Shown here: positions 23,877 through 36,610 of the stretch, in pieces
How positions within the stretch are numbered: position 1 is the first letter of the stretch
How the letters are laid out: every line of letters starts with the position of its first letter
Source of the DNA: Atrina japonica
Taxonomy: Eukaryota > Mollusca > Bivalvia > Pterioida > Pinnidae
DNA length: 64,000 bases
Assembly (NCBI GenBank): GCA_030159075.1
Contig: BROG01001137.1
Coordinates: forward strand, 1 to 64,000
Direction: 5' to 3'
Notes under the pieces: model-generated
The model's database searches: none
What the model was told of the DNA's origin: nothing
The model's input: only the letters and a program-made list of their open reading frames with translations
Translations under genes and position numbers: made by a program

Positions 23877-24038
23877 TTTTCTACCGCGGGTCACTTTTTC
23901 ACATTAAACCACATGGTTCTAATTTGTTTTCTTATCCCATTTTATTCATTTATCATATTGTTATATAAATCATTGTCATGTGAAGGTATGAAGTGAATTA
24001 CCAAATAAAGACTATTGAATGTGTTAAGGACGTATGCG

Positions 24039-24141
<103 letters not shown>

Positions 24142-24186
24142 TACATATACTTATTGGAGTTAACCGTCAGGAGGTTCAGGCATCGA

Positions 24187-24238
24187 CGTAAAACCACGGT
24201 CCAGAAGAGCATAGCGATTCCGGATCGTGGTTTTACGA
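24187..24238. repeat. Hairpin with 16-bp arms
   Basis: CGTAAAACCACGGTCC pairs with GGATCGTGGTTTTACG across a loop of about 20 bases, just after the TA array. Confidence 0.6.
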
Positions 24239-24755
24239 CGATGAGGTTCAGAAGACAGATTACAAATATGGAGAACATATAAGACAAACGTGGATCGGTC
24301 TTACGCCCAATGATATCTGGTTTTGTAACCGTAAACAACAAATTCTACTGTTTTTATTTCGTTTTGTTTGTTTTTTTGGGGGGTGTGTGTATAATGCACA
24401 TCTTCTAGTGATAAACTATAGTTATATAGCATTAGGAGTCAAGAATATAATGATATATATCTACCAAAGTATAGTGGTACATCCGGGTTCTACAGGAAAC
24501 AAAAAAAACCCAAAAAAACAAAAACAAAAAACAAAAGAAGAAGAAGAAGAAAAAATACAGTAATTGTATTGTCTATTTGCCAAAGAAAATAGGGATGTAC
24601 AGGTAGAAAATGTTAATAATGTTTCACTCTTTAAATATGACGGCACGCGTGAAGCATTTCCATCATTCAATAGATCAATGTATTCTATTGCCCACACATT
24701 GATTCAAACATCAAAATAACTTTAAATCTGATGTCGCCGATTTTAATGATATATA

Positions 24756-25347
24756 TTGAATTGCAAACTTAAATTTAAATTCAGTCATTTCTATCATCTT
24801 AACTCGAAAAATATGTTGTTCTTTGATGATTTGTCTTCGGTTCAGAGTCAAAATTATTTTTACTTTGCGTCATTATTTGTTTTTCAGTGTTTATGTTTCA
24901 TTGTTGAGTTGGCCACAGATACATTGAATCAAAACAATATCATATATAACCATTGTTTTGGGTCGATTATTCAACATCACGTTGTATTGATTTTATATTT
25001 TATAGTGCGTCTTATTTGGGGATACTAGGCTATGTTTTCAGTAAGAATGCGATGGATGATATTAAGCTTTATATACGTCGCCGTTGTCAAACACTCGAGT
25101 TTGAGTGACACCGATCACATTTCACAACGGCATTGTCGCATTGTTATTTTTTTTTTCAGCAGGCTGTTTAACAATATGTCAATTTACGATCTATATTTTT
25201 CCGATATTTTTACGGTTGTTGATTTTTTATGCGATTAAAACTGGAGCGATGAGATCTATATTGACAAACACAGTTCTGTTTGAAAACACCATAGCTCGAT
25301 GTAATAATCTTATAAATTTTACAGTACTCGCGGCTATGGGGAGATAA
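24756..25347 (+). pseudogene. Decayed membrane-protein-like ORF
   Basis: From 24756 one frame runs to 25238 interrupted only by a single TAG at 25026-25028. At the T-run near 25145-25155 the protein-like reading moves to the next frame and continues to 25347. The combined reading has at least four hydrophobic stretches, for example ASLFVFQCLCFIVELA, HHVVLILYFIVRLIWGY, WMILSFIYVAVV and LTICQFTIYIFPIFLRLLIF. This could be a multi-pass membrane protein gene broken by a stop and a homopolymer frameshift. I recognise no family motif; AT-rich DNA also yields hydrophobic ORFs by chance. Confidence 0.3.
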
Positions 25348-25699
25348 CTCGATAGTGTTGACTACTCAGTTGTTTTGTATATATAAATGTATTTTCAAGG
25401 TTTTCCCTATGTGTCATTTACCCAATATAGTTTTTTTTTCTGTTGTAAAACTTACATTTGGTTACGAACAATTTAGGATATGAAGAAAATATTTGAACAC
25501 ACATTGTTGCATATATTTCATGCGCATTTTAAAAAAATGAAATGTGCACGATAAATTTAGTAGTGATATTTACAAATGAGGAATTGAGAAAATTATTTAG
25601 ATCTACTATAGAACTTACGCAAATTTCGACGACAATAGACTGGTTTGGTGCAAAAGATAAGCACATACAATTAAGATACTTGGGGGAAAAGGGATTATC

Positions 25700-25951
25700 A
25701 TTAAGACTGTCCATCACAGGTCAAACTTTTGGGAATTTTGCATGCATATGTACACAGAGACTTAAAACTGAGGTTCCGTGTCACGGCAGGCGTGGCACTC
25801 AAAACAACGTTTACCCCAACGGCACCGCATTGGCATCAATTCATAGCACAGGTCAAATTTTGTTGTACATGACCTAAAACTTGTGACATCCCAATATAAG
25901 TGAAAAATTCTTGACGGGATGTAAAGCAACAGACAAACAAACAAACAAACA
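25700..25951 (+). mobile_element. Degenerate SINE of the same family
   Basis: The tRNA-like head is lost. What remains is TGAGGTTCCGTGTCACGGCA, AAGTGAAAAATTCTTGACGG and a GACAAACAAACAAAC tail, in the same order as in intact copies. Confidence 0.6.
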
Positions 25952-26942
25952 AAAAGCATAACACGAGTCTATCCGGACCAGCTCTGATTTATATGGGAGC
26001 CTGAGACCCGCTCCCCACCCACTGCTTGTAAATAGTTTCACAAATACATAAAAAACGTATTTTATAGCATCTGTAATGATGTTGATTGTAATGAATAATA
26101 ATACCGGATGGTTTTCCTTTGAAAACTGAAATTGAATGTTAAACACAGAAATGCATGTTTGCTCAATAAGTTCCGCAGTTCAATAATATATTGTACCTAA
26201 TCGCCACTTTGCCGCCGACTGCATGTGACATTTTACATATGCCTCTATCATGTTTAAATGGTAGCCTAAGGGGTGCGATTTTATCATTTTAAACGTGGAA
26301 AAATAAAGACTCTTTAAATTTCTGTCGTGTCATTATCTCTACGATTGCTTTCATTAAAGCTTATGAATCACCAATCCTTGACAACTGAGATCTCTGTCGG
26401 GTTGTTAAAAATACTTTTAAAGTAATTATAGCAAAACCTATTTACAGAATTATCACGAGTGTCGGTTAAAAGTTAAAATCAACTGTATTGATAATATCTA
26501 CATATACGGAATATTTTTACAACAGGTTAAATAAATCAAGCGCACATAATATAAGTGATTTTTTTTTACCAGAACAGATGATTTCATAGTTTGTCTCGCG
26601 GTTATGACCAAGACAAAAAAAAAGGAAAATAGCTTTCGTCACTGTGCGGTTCGATTAAGGTGAAATAGTGTAATACGCACATTCGTATCTTTTTATTGTA
26701 CGCTACTCGTGAACGGATTGTACGTTTGTGCGAATAGATACAGCAGGAAGAATTCAAGTTTAGTGGAATGCTTATGACAGCTTGTGTCAGTATTATTTTA
26801 AGCAGAATTAAATTGGAAGTTGATGGATTCAGTCGACACTGTTTTATATACGTGCTCTTGTTGTGTGCGTGTGTATGTTGGCGACATCGAGATCAATAAC
26901 TGACGAGTAGTATAGAAAAGTCTTGTACAGGGAAACTAAAGC

Positions 26943-27278
26943 ATGGGGACAGGTGTTTCCAGACAGGGAAATGTCAGGAAAAAAGTCCTGGCAGTTAATG
27001 CATTTGAGGAAGCCGGTAAAAGGCACAGAAGAAAGAAGTTCGGAGGTAAAAAGTCATCTTCAACGACGCAGAACGACCCTGCAAATGACCCTCAAGATAA
27101 TCCAGTTCCTCTGCAGAAAACACATTGGGCAAAAATAAAGGAGAGAAGTATATTACAAAGTGAACTGCAATCCAGAGCAAATTTGAAATTAAGCGATTTT
27201 AGTAAAGTGGTACGAAAACGGACGCTATCTAAGGAGGACGAGGAACCAATTGACATTCCATATTTTACAAAAGAGAAG
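26943..27278 (+). CDS. PHF24: PHF24/GINIP-like protein, coding exon 1 (residues 1-112)
   Basis: First coding exon of a seven-exon gene (26943-27278, 46581-46766, 47864-47942, 53468-53667, 54287-54450, 55135-55230, 55759-55915) encoding 405 residues; vertebrate PHF24 is about 400. PHF24 (KIAA1045, GINIP) is known in vertebrates as a neuronal protein that binds active Galpha-i and modulates GABA-B signalling. The start is the first ATG of the open frame and gives MGTGVSRQG, a Gly2/Ser6 pattern typical of N-myristoylation and matching the vertebrate N-terminus in form. The rest is basic and low in complexity up to about residue 60 (KRHRRKK), then a helix-prone linker (WAKIKERSILQSEL). The exon ends AAA GAG AAG before gtgagt, phase 0. 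This exon alone would be hard to identify; the assignment rests on the downstream exons. Upstream non-coding exons may exist but are not visible. Confidence 0.85.
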
Positions 27279-27327
27279 GTGAGTGTCTATAGATATGTGT
27301 TAAAAAATAACAATTGACGACATTTGA

Positions 27328-27330
<3 letters not shown>

Positions 27331-27379
<49 letters not shown>
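27331..27379. repeat. (GT)n microsatellite
   Basis: GT run starting 52 bp past the PHF24 exon 1 donor; a complementary CA run lies at 27594-27637. Confidence 0.95.
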
Positions 27380-27382
<3 letters not shown>

Positions 27383-27567
27383 TTAATACACTACATTTTT
27401 TTTTTCATACAAATAAGACAAAATGCACACCTTTTATTAGGTACACATTTGTACATTCCAGTGAAGTCCTCGGGGACTTTACACTAGCCTACTTTGTAAT
27501 CGTGCATTCACAGTATGTACACGTCAGGTATATTGCACTATGGCATTTTGTTTGAAAATGAATTTTA

Positions 27568-27592
27568 AATGAGTAAATCTCATGTTTCTGCG

Positions 27593-27638
<46 letters not shown>

Positions 27639-27841
27639 TCTATATATCTAGTGATAAAGCGATGCGTGACTATTGTTAAACTATGTTATTTACTTAAGCA
27701 TTGCGTACATGTCATAAATGCTGTAATTTTATTTGGTTTCATGTTAACTCCGTGAAATGAAAATAAAAAAGTTAAAAATGGACTCGACGAAATCTTTTAT
27801 TCACACGATGATTTTGAATTACCGGAACGAAGGCCCGTGAT

Positions 27842-27900
<59 letters not shown>

Positions 27901-28273
27901 GAACCCGAATAAAAATCTGAAGCTGAAAAAAGTATAGAACAGGAATTATATGTGTAAATAAATGAGTAAAAATCATGCTTCTGCGACACACACACACGCG
28001 CGCGCACGCACGCAAGCACGCACATACACACACGCACACACACACACACACACACACACTTTCTATATATCTAGTTATAAAGAGATGCGTGCCTGAAAGT
28101 TGCAAAATGTTATTTATTAAGGCATTCCATACACACCATAAATGATCTAATTTTATCATTTTCTGTCATGTTAATTCCCGGAAATGAAAATACTTCTTTT
28201 TTAAAATAGACTCAAGGAAACCTTCAATTCACACGGAAATTCTGAATACGATTTAATGATTTGAATTACTCCC

Positions 28274-28306
<33 letters not shown>

Positions 28307-28370
28307 CAGAGTGAAAATCAAACGAATTGAAAAATAGTAAAGAACTGGAATTATATGTGTAAATAAACAA
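27568..28370. repeat. Tandem duplication of a 400-bp block carrying CA and CT arrays
   Basis: Both halves hold, in order: TTTCTGCG, a CA array, TTCTATATATCTAG, AAAG(A/C)GATGCGTG, a 190-bp diverged stretch, a CT array, CCAGA, and GGAATTATATGTGTAAATAA. The second half begins near 27955. Confidence 0.8.
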
Positions 28371-29035
28371 ACATTTAAATTTCCCATGTAATTTTTTTTT
28401 TTACCTGTGATAAAAGATCAAATGATTTTGCATACTAATCCATACAATATGAATCAATTTACGATAGCATCTCTGTACAGATGTTGTTTTATTTTCTGTC
28501 TACTATATAATCTACATACAAAGACAAATTTGTTCCCGGTATTGATTGAGCTAGTAAGACATTGTCGACGATCCATGTATAGTCTCGGGATTCCATGGAA
28601 ATAGCTTTTTTAACTGCTTCTGTATAAACCCAATGTCGTGCATAAAATCCATCTAAAGAAACTGAATCTAAGATATAATTCTCATGAGGAATTGATTCTC
28701 ATAAAATTACTTATCAAGGCCGTTGACATGTTATAAAAATCCCTCCAATCATTTTATTGTTGGTTATCTACATAAAATTGACTTGCTGACATCGCCGCTC
28801 TTATGTCATGTTTTGGGAATTGAACAGAAATGAGAAATATATTTATATACTGTCTAACTAATAATGATAAATGCTGAACACCTGTTTCGCACTAATACTT
28901 TTGATTATTATGTCCATACAATACTTTATCAAGTTTCGCGAAATATGACAGCAAATATATATACATGTACCTATATTACTGAAACCTGTTACATTGAAAA
29001 CCCACTTTAGTTGAATTGATCGATGGTGATTCCCC

Positions 29036-29210
29036 TAGGCGTCGGAACCGGGGGGGGGGGGCGGGGGGGGGGGGCTTAGCCCCCACTTTTTTGGCAAAGA
29101 TAGAAATATGTGTTGAAAATTAAGGCTTAGCGCCTAGATGTTTCTGGCGTGTGTGTGTTTTAAGTTGGTTTAGCCCCCCCCCCCCACTTTCAATTTGCTT
29201 CCGACAGTGT
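29036..29210. repeat. Inverted-repeat element with G/C runs
   Basis: GGCGTCGGAACC followed by a long G-run and CTTAGCCCCCAC at the left; TTTAGCCCCCCC and TTTGCTTCCGACAG at the right. Outer ends are inverted (GTCGGAA/TTCCGAC). Homopolymer lengths may be assembly-sensitive. Confidence 0.5.
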
Positions 29211-29599
29211 TGGTGATTCCCCTGCCACACACACACACCACCACACACACATGTGTATGTATGTATGTATATCTATAAAGCATAAATATCACTACAACAT
29301 TGAACATTTACTGATCTTATGTCTTTCAAGTAAATAGGGGTTTCAAATTAACCGGGTTTTATGGTAATAAAGAAACTTGACCGGGGAAAAGTAGAAAAGT
29401 TATCCTTAATTTCCACACAATTCATCCTTTAAGTTATGTAAATGACCTTGTATAGAGATATCGCAAAAATAATACCCAGCAAAAATATCACGATTTACAG
29501 TATTCTTAATATTTCAAAACACAACAATGATGCAATTAAAGATGTTCTGTTATGTTCTTTTATTCAGCAGCAGTGTTTCCTCTTCTGACTAAACTCACT

Positions 29600-30255
29600 G
29601 GACGAAAAAAGCAGTTTCCGCAAAACTGAAACTTGGCGGAAACCTGATGTTGAAGTTTCCTGTATAGTTTCCAATATAGTTTCCGTAAGTTTCCGCGGGG
29701 TTTCAGGATGCGGAAACTCAATACTTGGGGTTTCCAAATGGTTTCCACAATACGGAAACCTTTATCAAGTTTCTGCAAGTTTTCGCAAGGTTTCAGTTTT
29801 CGAAAACTTTATAATGAAAAGTTTCCTGAAGTTTTCTGTACAGTTTCAGCATTGCGGAAACCTTTATAAAGTTTCCGCAAGTTTCCGTGAGGTTTCAGTT
29901 TGCGTAAACTTCGAACTTGAAGTTTGCTGTATAGGTTCAGCATTGCGAAAATCATTATAAAGTTTCCGCAAGTTTCCGTGAGGTTTCAGTTTGCGTAAAC
30001 TTTGAACTTTAAGTTTCCTGTACAGTTTCAGCATTGCGGAAACCATTATACAGTTTCCGCAAGTTTCCTTGAGGTTTCAGTTTGCGTAAACTTTGAACTT
30101 GAAGTTTCCTGTACAGTTTTAGCATTGCGGAAACCATTATAAAGTTTACGGAAGTTTCCATGAAGGTCTCAGTTTGTTGAAACTTCGAACTTGGAAGTTT
30201 CCTGTACAGTTTCAGCTTGGTTTCCGCCAAGTTTCAGCAATGCGGAAACTGTATA
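29600..30255. repeat. Tandem array, period about 91 bp, with internal hairpins
   Basis: Units contain AAGTTTCCTGTACAGTTTCA, GCATTGCGGAAACC, TTATAAAGTTTCCGC and GGTTTCAGTTTGCGTAAACT. Each carries a near-palindrome GCGGAAAC..TTATAA..GTTTCCGC. The repeated minus-strand ORFs across it are by-products of the array. Confidence 0.85.
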
Positions 30256-31379
30256 TTTTGTGCAGTGACTTTTAATTGAAATTAACAACTTTAACTAAAC
30301 CTAGATACAACATCTATATACACAAATATATCTGTCAAAAATGTTATAAAGTTTGCAAGAGACGAGTTACGCGAAAACACAACCAAAACTTACGTAATGA
30401 AATCAGACACCATACAAATGTACATTTCCAATTTCCCGTTTCAATATCAAGTTGTATATTGCAAGAAATTTTAAGTAGCTTCAACAGCTTTTTTATGTAG
30501 AAATGTAAATCGTTTTTATTTCGGCACCTATTGATACCGAGCTTTGAATGAATGGTGGGATGTTTTGCAACCCCTTTCTTCCTACTTTATTCTTACATCC
30601 CCAAAACCATGTCTGGTTTTGTGGGAATGGGCACGCTAGCGACTTCAAATATCTGTCGAAATTCCGACTATTGCCAAATTTGAACGGCTGGTCCAGATTT
30701 CTATGGATAGAAAAATACGCTAATAAAAATTTAACTTATCTAGCATTCCGGATATATAAAACTAAAAAGGGCTGCATCGTTAATTTCGATATACCACACT
30801 ATCTATCTATCTATAGCGTTTCTTACAAAATGTTATGTGTTCGCATCATCGTTGAAAGCAGCATTCTTTATTTAGTGGTTATTCAAATATAGCAATTATT
30901 TATGCATGCTCTTTTAATTTGATTTTAGTTTGACAATCCATTCAGTCATTCTACAGACATGTTTGTATATGTACAATATAACAGCTTGAAACTAGCGAAA
31001 GTAACGTCTTTAAATCGCGAATCTGTGTACTTGTGAAAGTGTTTGCAAAGGCGAGAACGCAAAATAAAGTCTTCGCTGAATATGATTGATTTACAATAGC
31101 AACACGTATTTGTCGGATATAAACCACCTAATGCAATTGTCGCTCCAGTTTTTACTACATGAAGATGGACATATTACTATGTGGATATTGAATTTGGCAT
31201 TTTGCTGGTTTTTTTTTTCCATTAACACGATCTTTGACGATGTAAATCAAATAACAAAATGTTGTGAAATTTATTTAATCCTTTCAACCCCACAGACCAT
31301 AATGGATTGGTCTTAAACAATAGTACATAACATACCATTCGGACACTTAGAGGTGAAAGTGTTAAATGGTGGATACCAA

Positions 31380-31680
31380 CGTTTTAACAATATGCCAAAA
31401 AAAAAAAAAAAAAACAGAAAAACACTCAATTTTCACAAATTTTCGGCCACTTGGCCTTTATTATAAGTAATTCCAATAAAATTTAATGTCCTCCAAAGGG
31501 AAGTATCAGTATGCAAAAAAAAAAAAACAAAAAAAACAGAAATACACTCAATTTTCACAAATTTTCGGCCACTTGGCCTTTATATAAGTAATTCCAATAA
31601 CATTTTATGTCCTCCAAAGGGAAGTATCAGTATGCAAAAAACAGAAAAACACTCAATTTTCACAAATTTTAGGCCACATT
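31380..31680. repeat. Three-copy tandem repeat of about 120 bp
   Basis: Each unit runs A-run, CACTCAATTTTCACAAATTT, CGGCCACTTGGCCTTTAT, AGTAATTCCAATAA, TGTCCTCCAAAGGGAAGTAT. The third copy is truncated. GGCCACTTGGCC is a small palindrome in each unit. Confidence 0.85.
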
Positions 31681-32796
31681 AAATTTTATTGGTTTTAACA
31701 ATAGTCCTCGAAGTTCAGGAGACAGAATTTAAACACAGCGAGTACTCGACTGTAAAGGACATCTGAATAAGTCAGAAATGGAACCAGGTCCTATGGATTG
31801 GCAATGAAGACCACGTTTCGAGATATTTCCACGTTGTAAATAAATCCAAATCGAGTTGTTTTTTGCTCGAAGGTTCACAATAGGCTAATGAAAGTGACAA
31901 TGGTAGCATATTTTCGAAATACTGAAGCATATAAAATTCAGTTTATGATACTTACGTTTACTGATTTTAGGCCTATCATTAAAAGCGACGTTTTGAAATT
32001 TCCACAGTACGTGCGAGTGTTCATCAGTTTGCAATAAATTGCTTCCGTGTGTGTTTCGTAAACGTATGCACTTAAAAATACACGGTAACAACCAATAAGA
32101 TATGCATCTATTCTGAAAAGCACACACTTATCTTACAGGAAGTTTCTATTACGTCATCGGTGGGGGTAGCTAGGGGTATTTTAAGGACCAAAAATTGTGA
32201 TAAGTTATAATCTTAGGCAATAAAATAAAATACGTATCTTTAATCTATCTTTTTAAATTCGGATTATGATAAATGACTGGAAATCGAAAATATGATAGGA
32301 TTGGTTATTTGAGAAACTGCAATTTACATCTGATTTTTTTACGCCCCTTTTACCCCCTTTTAATGTCGTCTGAACTATCAAGCGGCTTAATTGTCAAGAT
32401 TCAAATGAAAACGCGAGAGTTAGCCTAACAACTTGGGACCATTGATGAAACACCAAGATTACATGTATTCCAAACTTCTTTTCATAAACAATATTTCAAA
32501 ATTTCGACAACATTTCTGAGACAAATCACAGGTGTGATTTCGGTGTATAGTACTACATTATTTTATTCAGTCACGCAATGAGAAATTAAAATACTGTTAG
32601 TAGTTATGCTACGTCAACAGTCGTCAAAAAAGACTTTGAAATGTTGAGTTTTATATTTGAAATCTTTAAAATTAATTGTTCCAAATGATTGATTTCATTG
32701 ACAAGGGGAAGTTTTAAGTAAAAGCATTAAAAAGGCTGATACCAGAGACATTGCCCTAACGTTCACTGTTCTCGTGACTTTCAACCAATGTGAGTT

Positions 32797-32932
<136 letters not shown>

Positions 32933-35900
32933 TCGTGTGTCATAAATCGTGCTCTCCCTGTCGTTTTTCCGTATGTAAACGACTTGAACTAAACTGCAAA
33001 ACTTATAAAATACACTTGAAAACACTTATGAATTGCCCGTTTAAAATATTGTTGACAATATCCTTCCAGATAAATGATATCATGTGAGACAAAGCCGTGG
33101 TTAAAATAAATCTGTACACAATTACATTTCTTATTGGGGTATGGTAAATTCAAATTCATCAGAATTTCTTTTATCCTCAAGTCATCAAACCCTGAAAAAC
33201 AATGGACTCTTCTGTAAAACAATGACTTGGACCAGTTCAAATGTGTGTTTAAGGGTGAATGAGTTTTAAAATGCGTTTTCCTTTACGCTGAGGTACATTG
33301 CATTCTGTTAGCACGACGCAGCCGGAAACCTTTTTTGAACTCCATCTGGTGTCAGATAGATTCGTCAGATCTGACCCGCTTAATTAAGCAACGTTGTATA
33401 TTGATTTACGGACATTTGGGCCGATATATCAGAGAATCCAGCCCACACGTACCAGACGACTGGAACCGTAATTGATAGTTCTGCAGAAAACCGACACGAC
33501 AGTGTCAACCCCCTTAAACATTTTCTTATTTAAAGCGCTATCAGTTCTTTTATTTAATTATTATATATATCGCTCGTACCTGTCAAAATGTTTTAATTCA
33601 GTCAAAAATTCCTAGAGTTATGACTTTTATGTAATATAGAGGAATTTATTTGTTCTTTTTTAACAATACTAGTCTACAGTTCATTTGTAGTAACTTGTGA
33701 CCTGCAGGACAATGGCGTACGGAAAAGCGACATTCAATATACATAACAGAAAATTAATTATTTTACGTCATAGATAACGCTCTTCGTAGTATCATTGACG
33801 TAAAAAGCTCTACATGAGGAAACGATGATTTCCTCAATTTTCGTTTTTGTCCGGGAAATCGCCATGTACAATATGAAAGTCGACATGAACCTATGATTAC
33901 TAACCTATATCGCGTTTTTTCGTCGAAAGACCTATATAACTTTGTTTTCCAGACAATGAAATTTCTTTTCTATAAATAAAATTATATACGTACCAGCGCG
34001 TGCTAAACGGTAATCGTGTTGATTAGAAATAATGACGGTTATAATAGAGATTCCCAAAGAGATCCGCTGTCAATATTTCCCTGCCTGTTTTTAGACAAGT
34101 AAATTATAATGACCCTCCATTATGTATGTTTATGTTATGACGGACATGATTTGACAAATCCTTTCTATCTTTGCGTTACAAATAGTATGGCTACAGACAG
34201 CAAGTCAGTATCCATTGACAGGCACGACGGATACTATATATAATAATAGATGTTACAAGATTACCAGAAGCTTAATGTTTGCCTACATAATGTTTTTTTT
34301 TCTTTCCTCCCACTAAACATAGATTTGATATAAAAGAATGTATGGATGAACACACGTTTGCCTGTTTGACCAGTTCGTGTTTAAGCCACTCTGTGCGTGG
34401 GCTTACAACAGTCCGAAATAATAAATAAATCTTCACCGGGATAAATAACGCAAATACTTTCTTTCCATCATAAATAGAATGCAAATCAATATAGCTGATC
34501 AGCTGTGGTAAAAAGTATCCAGTTGACCTGTAATTATCCAGGTTTAGCGCCACCCTCAAATTTCCTTATTTACTGTAACGCTGTTGTCATTTGTTTTATT
34601 GATAAATTGCTATCAAGTGTTAGAAAAGTAAGTTATCACATAGTGTTGTGTTGTTCAGCCAATAAGTCGAAAATTTCCATGGATTGATGCCCAAATAGTT
34701 GTCATCAAACGTATCATCAGCGGCCATCTTGTGGCCCCATTTGAGGAAAAATCACTATCCTTTCTGTCAGGTGATTTGGGAAAATACTCAATAAATTATA
34801 TTTCTACAAACTGAAATAACACAGTTTCATTGCTTTGATATCGCTGGTATTGTAAAGAGGTGGCAACATGTTTAAACAATGATAATTAATGTATATATTA
34901 CGATCGCATAAAGGCATCAATTAAATTTTGGATAAAAAAAAAAGAAAATTGAAAAATTATAGCTGAAACTGATTTATCATTATGAAAGTGATCTTATTTG
35001 GGCAATAATGGAATTATATAAAACAGAAAAAACAAACTTGTATTAGATGATGGCTTAACAATTAAATGCATAAATGGCAACATTTCTACTATAAAACATG
35101 TACACGTATAGAGATGTAAGACGACAGTTTTCATAATTTTGCAATCGTAATAAAACAATTTACAAGATACTTTATTCTCTTTTACTAGAAAATACAATAG
35201 TATTGAGAAAAATAAACGTATGTCAATATTTTAAATATTTGTAGTGTTCATATTATAGATACAAATCGGTGATACTTATTGTGGAGAGGACATATTTTTA
35301 TGAATTACTCCAATTAATTTACATAATTTTACGTAACATCACAATATCATTAGACTGGAAGAAATTTCTTATAACTAAAATGTTTGATAGAGACCTTCGT
35401 CTGTAATCAATAACACGATTTCTGCTATAAATAAAATATTTACTTTCTGAAAAAAATAGTGGAATCCATCACCAATTTCAATTCGATTTCACATAATACA
35501 CAATCTTAGAGAGATCTTTCTATAACAAACCCCCGTCCAGATTAAATTGGTGGTCTGTTATTGCTTGTAAATTTATAAACGATATTCGTTGTCACTTTAG
35601 TCATGTTTATCTAAATAGTTTTCAAAATGAGAATAGTCTTTTGAAATTCTATAATATATTCCTTTAGATGAAATTCTTCTGTTCAATGAACAAATTAACC
35701 ACTTAAAAATTTCAATTAAAATTTGAGGAACAAACATTGCTGTAACCAGCATTATCAAGTATATTTTTAACACATTATATCCATTTTAACATGCAACATA
35801 TTCAACTTTGAAACACTTGATCCACCAATTCACTTCAGACGTTATTAAATGTATTCATTCTTTGATCGTTCTCTACGACGTCCGGTTTCTTTTTATACCT

Positions 35901-36262
35901 TTCACGTATTTCTTTCTAGAATGGCAATTAAGGATTTTAAAAGTCAAGTGCGCTCAAGAGTATAAAAAAACCGTTACGTTACGAGACTAAATCGCCAAAT
36001 GTCCGTTTTGTGAACTTTTTTTTAAATTTGAATTTTGAATAGTTTTTAACGACACACTCAGCTATTTTTCAGTTATATGTTTACGTCCAGCTGTTAGAAT
36101 CGCCTAATTATTTTAGACTTCAAAACTACAGCCTTAAGTAAAGGGCATTTATATCACAAATTGTATCTGGAATTTTGTATTAAAGAGTACTATTTGAATG
36201 TAAACAATTTTTGGTCTTTTTTCACTTACTGAAGTATTACATTTTTCATCATTGATAAGAGC

Positions 36263-36610
36263 TTAAAGGAGCATTAAGTGTGTTTCCCCAGAAATATTTA
36301 GATTTTTTCTACTTTTACTACTTGTACCCGATGTACAATAACAAATAAGATTCGTAGGAGCTATACACAGGCATAAAAATATGATTTTCCTTTATATTTT
36401 AAGAAAATAAGATCAGGTCCAGTGTAGTACGCATATACACGTAGTAAGTTTGAATTAATCAATCGCAAGTGAATGACTGCCAAACTGGATTTCTCAAGCA
36501 ATTTTCACAAAATATATAGCAATTTAAGACTGTTTATGCCTGTGTTTACCTTTTTTGTGTTTTTTGTTATATCAATGTAAGTAGTAAAAAAAAAAGAAAT
36601 GTGCCTTTAA
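36263..36610. mobile_element. TTAA-ended MITE, copy 1
   Basis: TTAAAGGAGCATTAAGTGTG at the left, GTGCCTTTAA at the right. Shared interior: TTTTACTACTTGTAC, AGATCAGGTCCAGTGTAGTA and TTTATGCCTGTGTTTACC. Two further copies of the same length lie in this window. Confidence 0.8.

Noticed and set aside
25542..25877. 111-residue ORF
   Set aside because: The second half is a degenerate SINE; the first half has a weak possible donor but no acceptor and no known motif.
29560..30230. Three Lys/Leu/Thr-rich repeat-protein ORFs on the minus strand
   Set aside because: Arise from the 91-bp tandem array, whose period shifts frame in every unit.
29600..30255. CRISPR-like array
   Set aside because: A eukaryotic genome, direct head-to-tail units without unique spacers; the same applies to the 37-, 55- and 75-bp arrays.
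30548..30892. 114-residue plus-strand ORF in PHF24 intron 1
   Set aside because: No splice sites in frame, mixed composition, and no recognisable motif; treated as chance.
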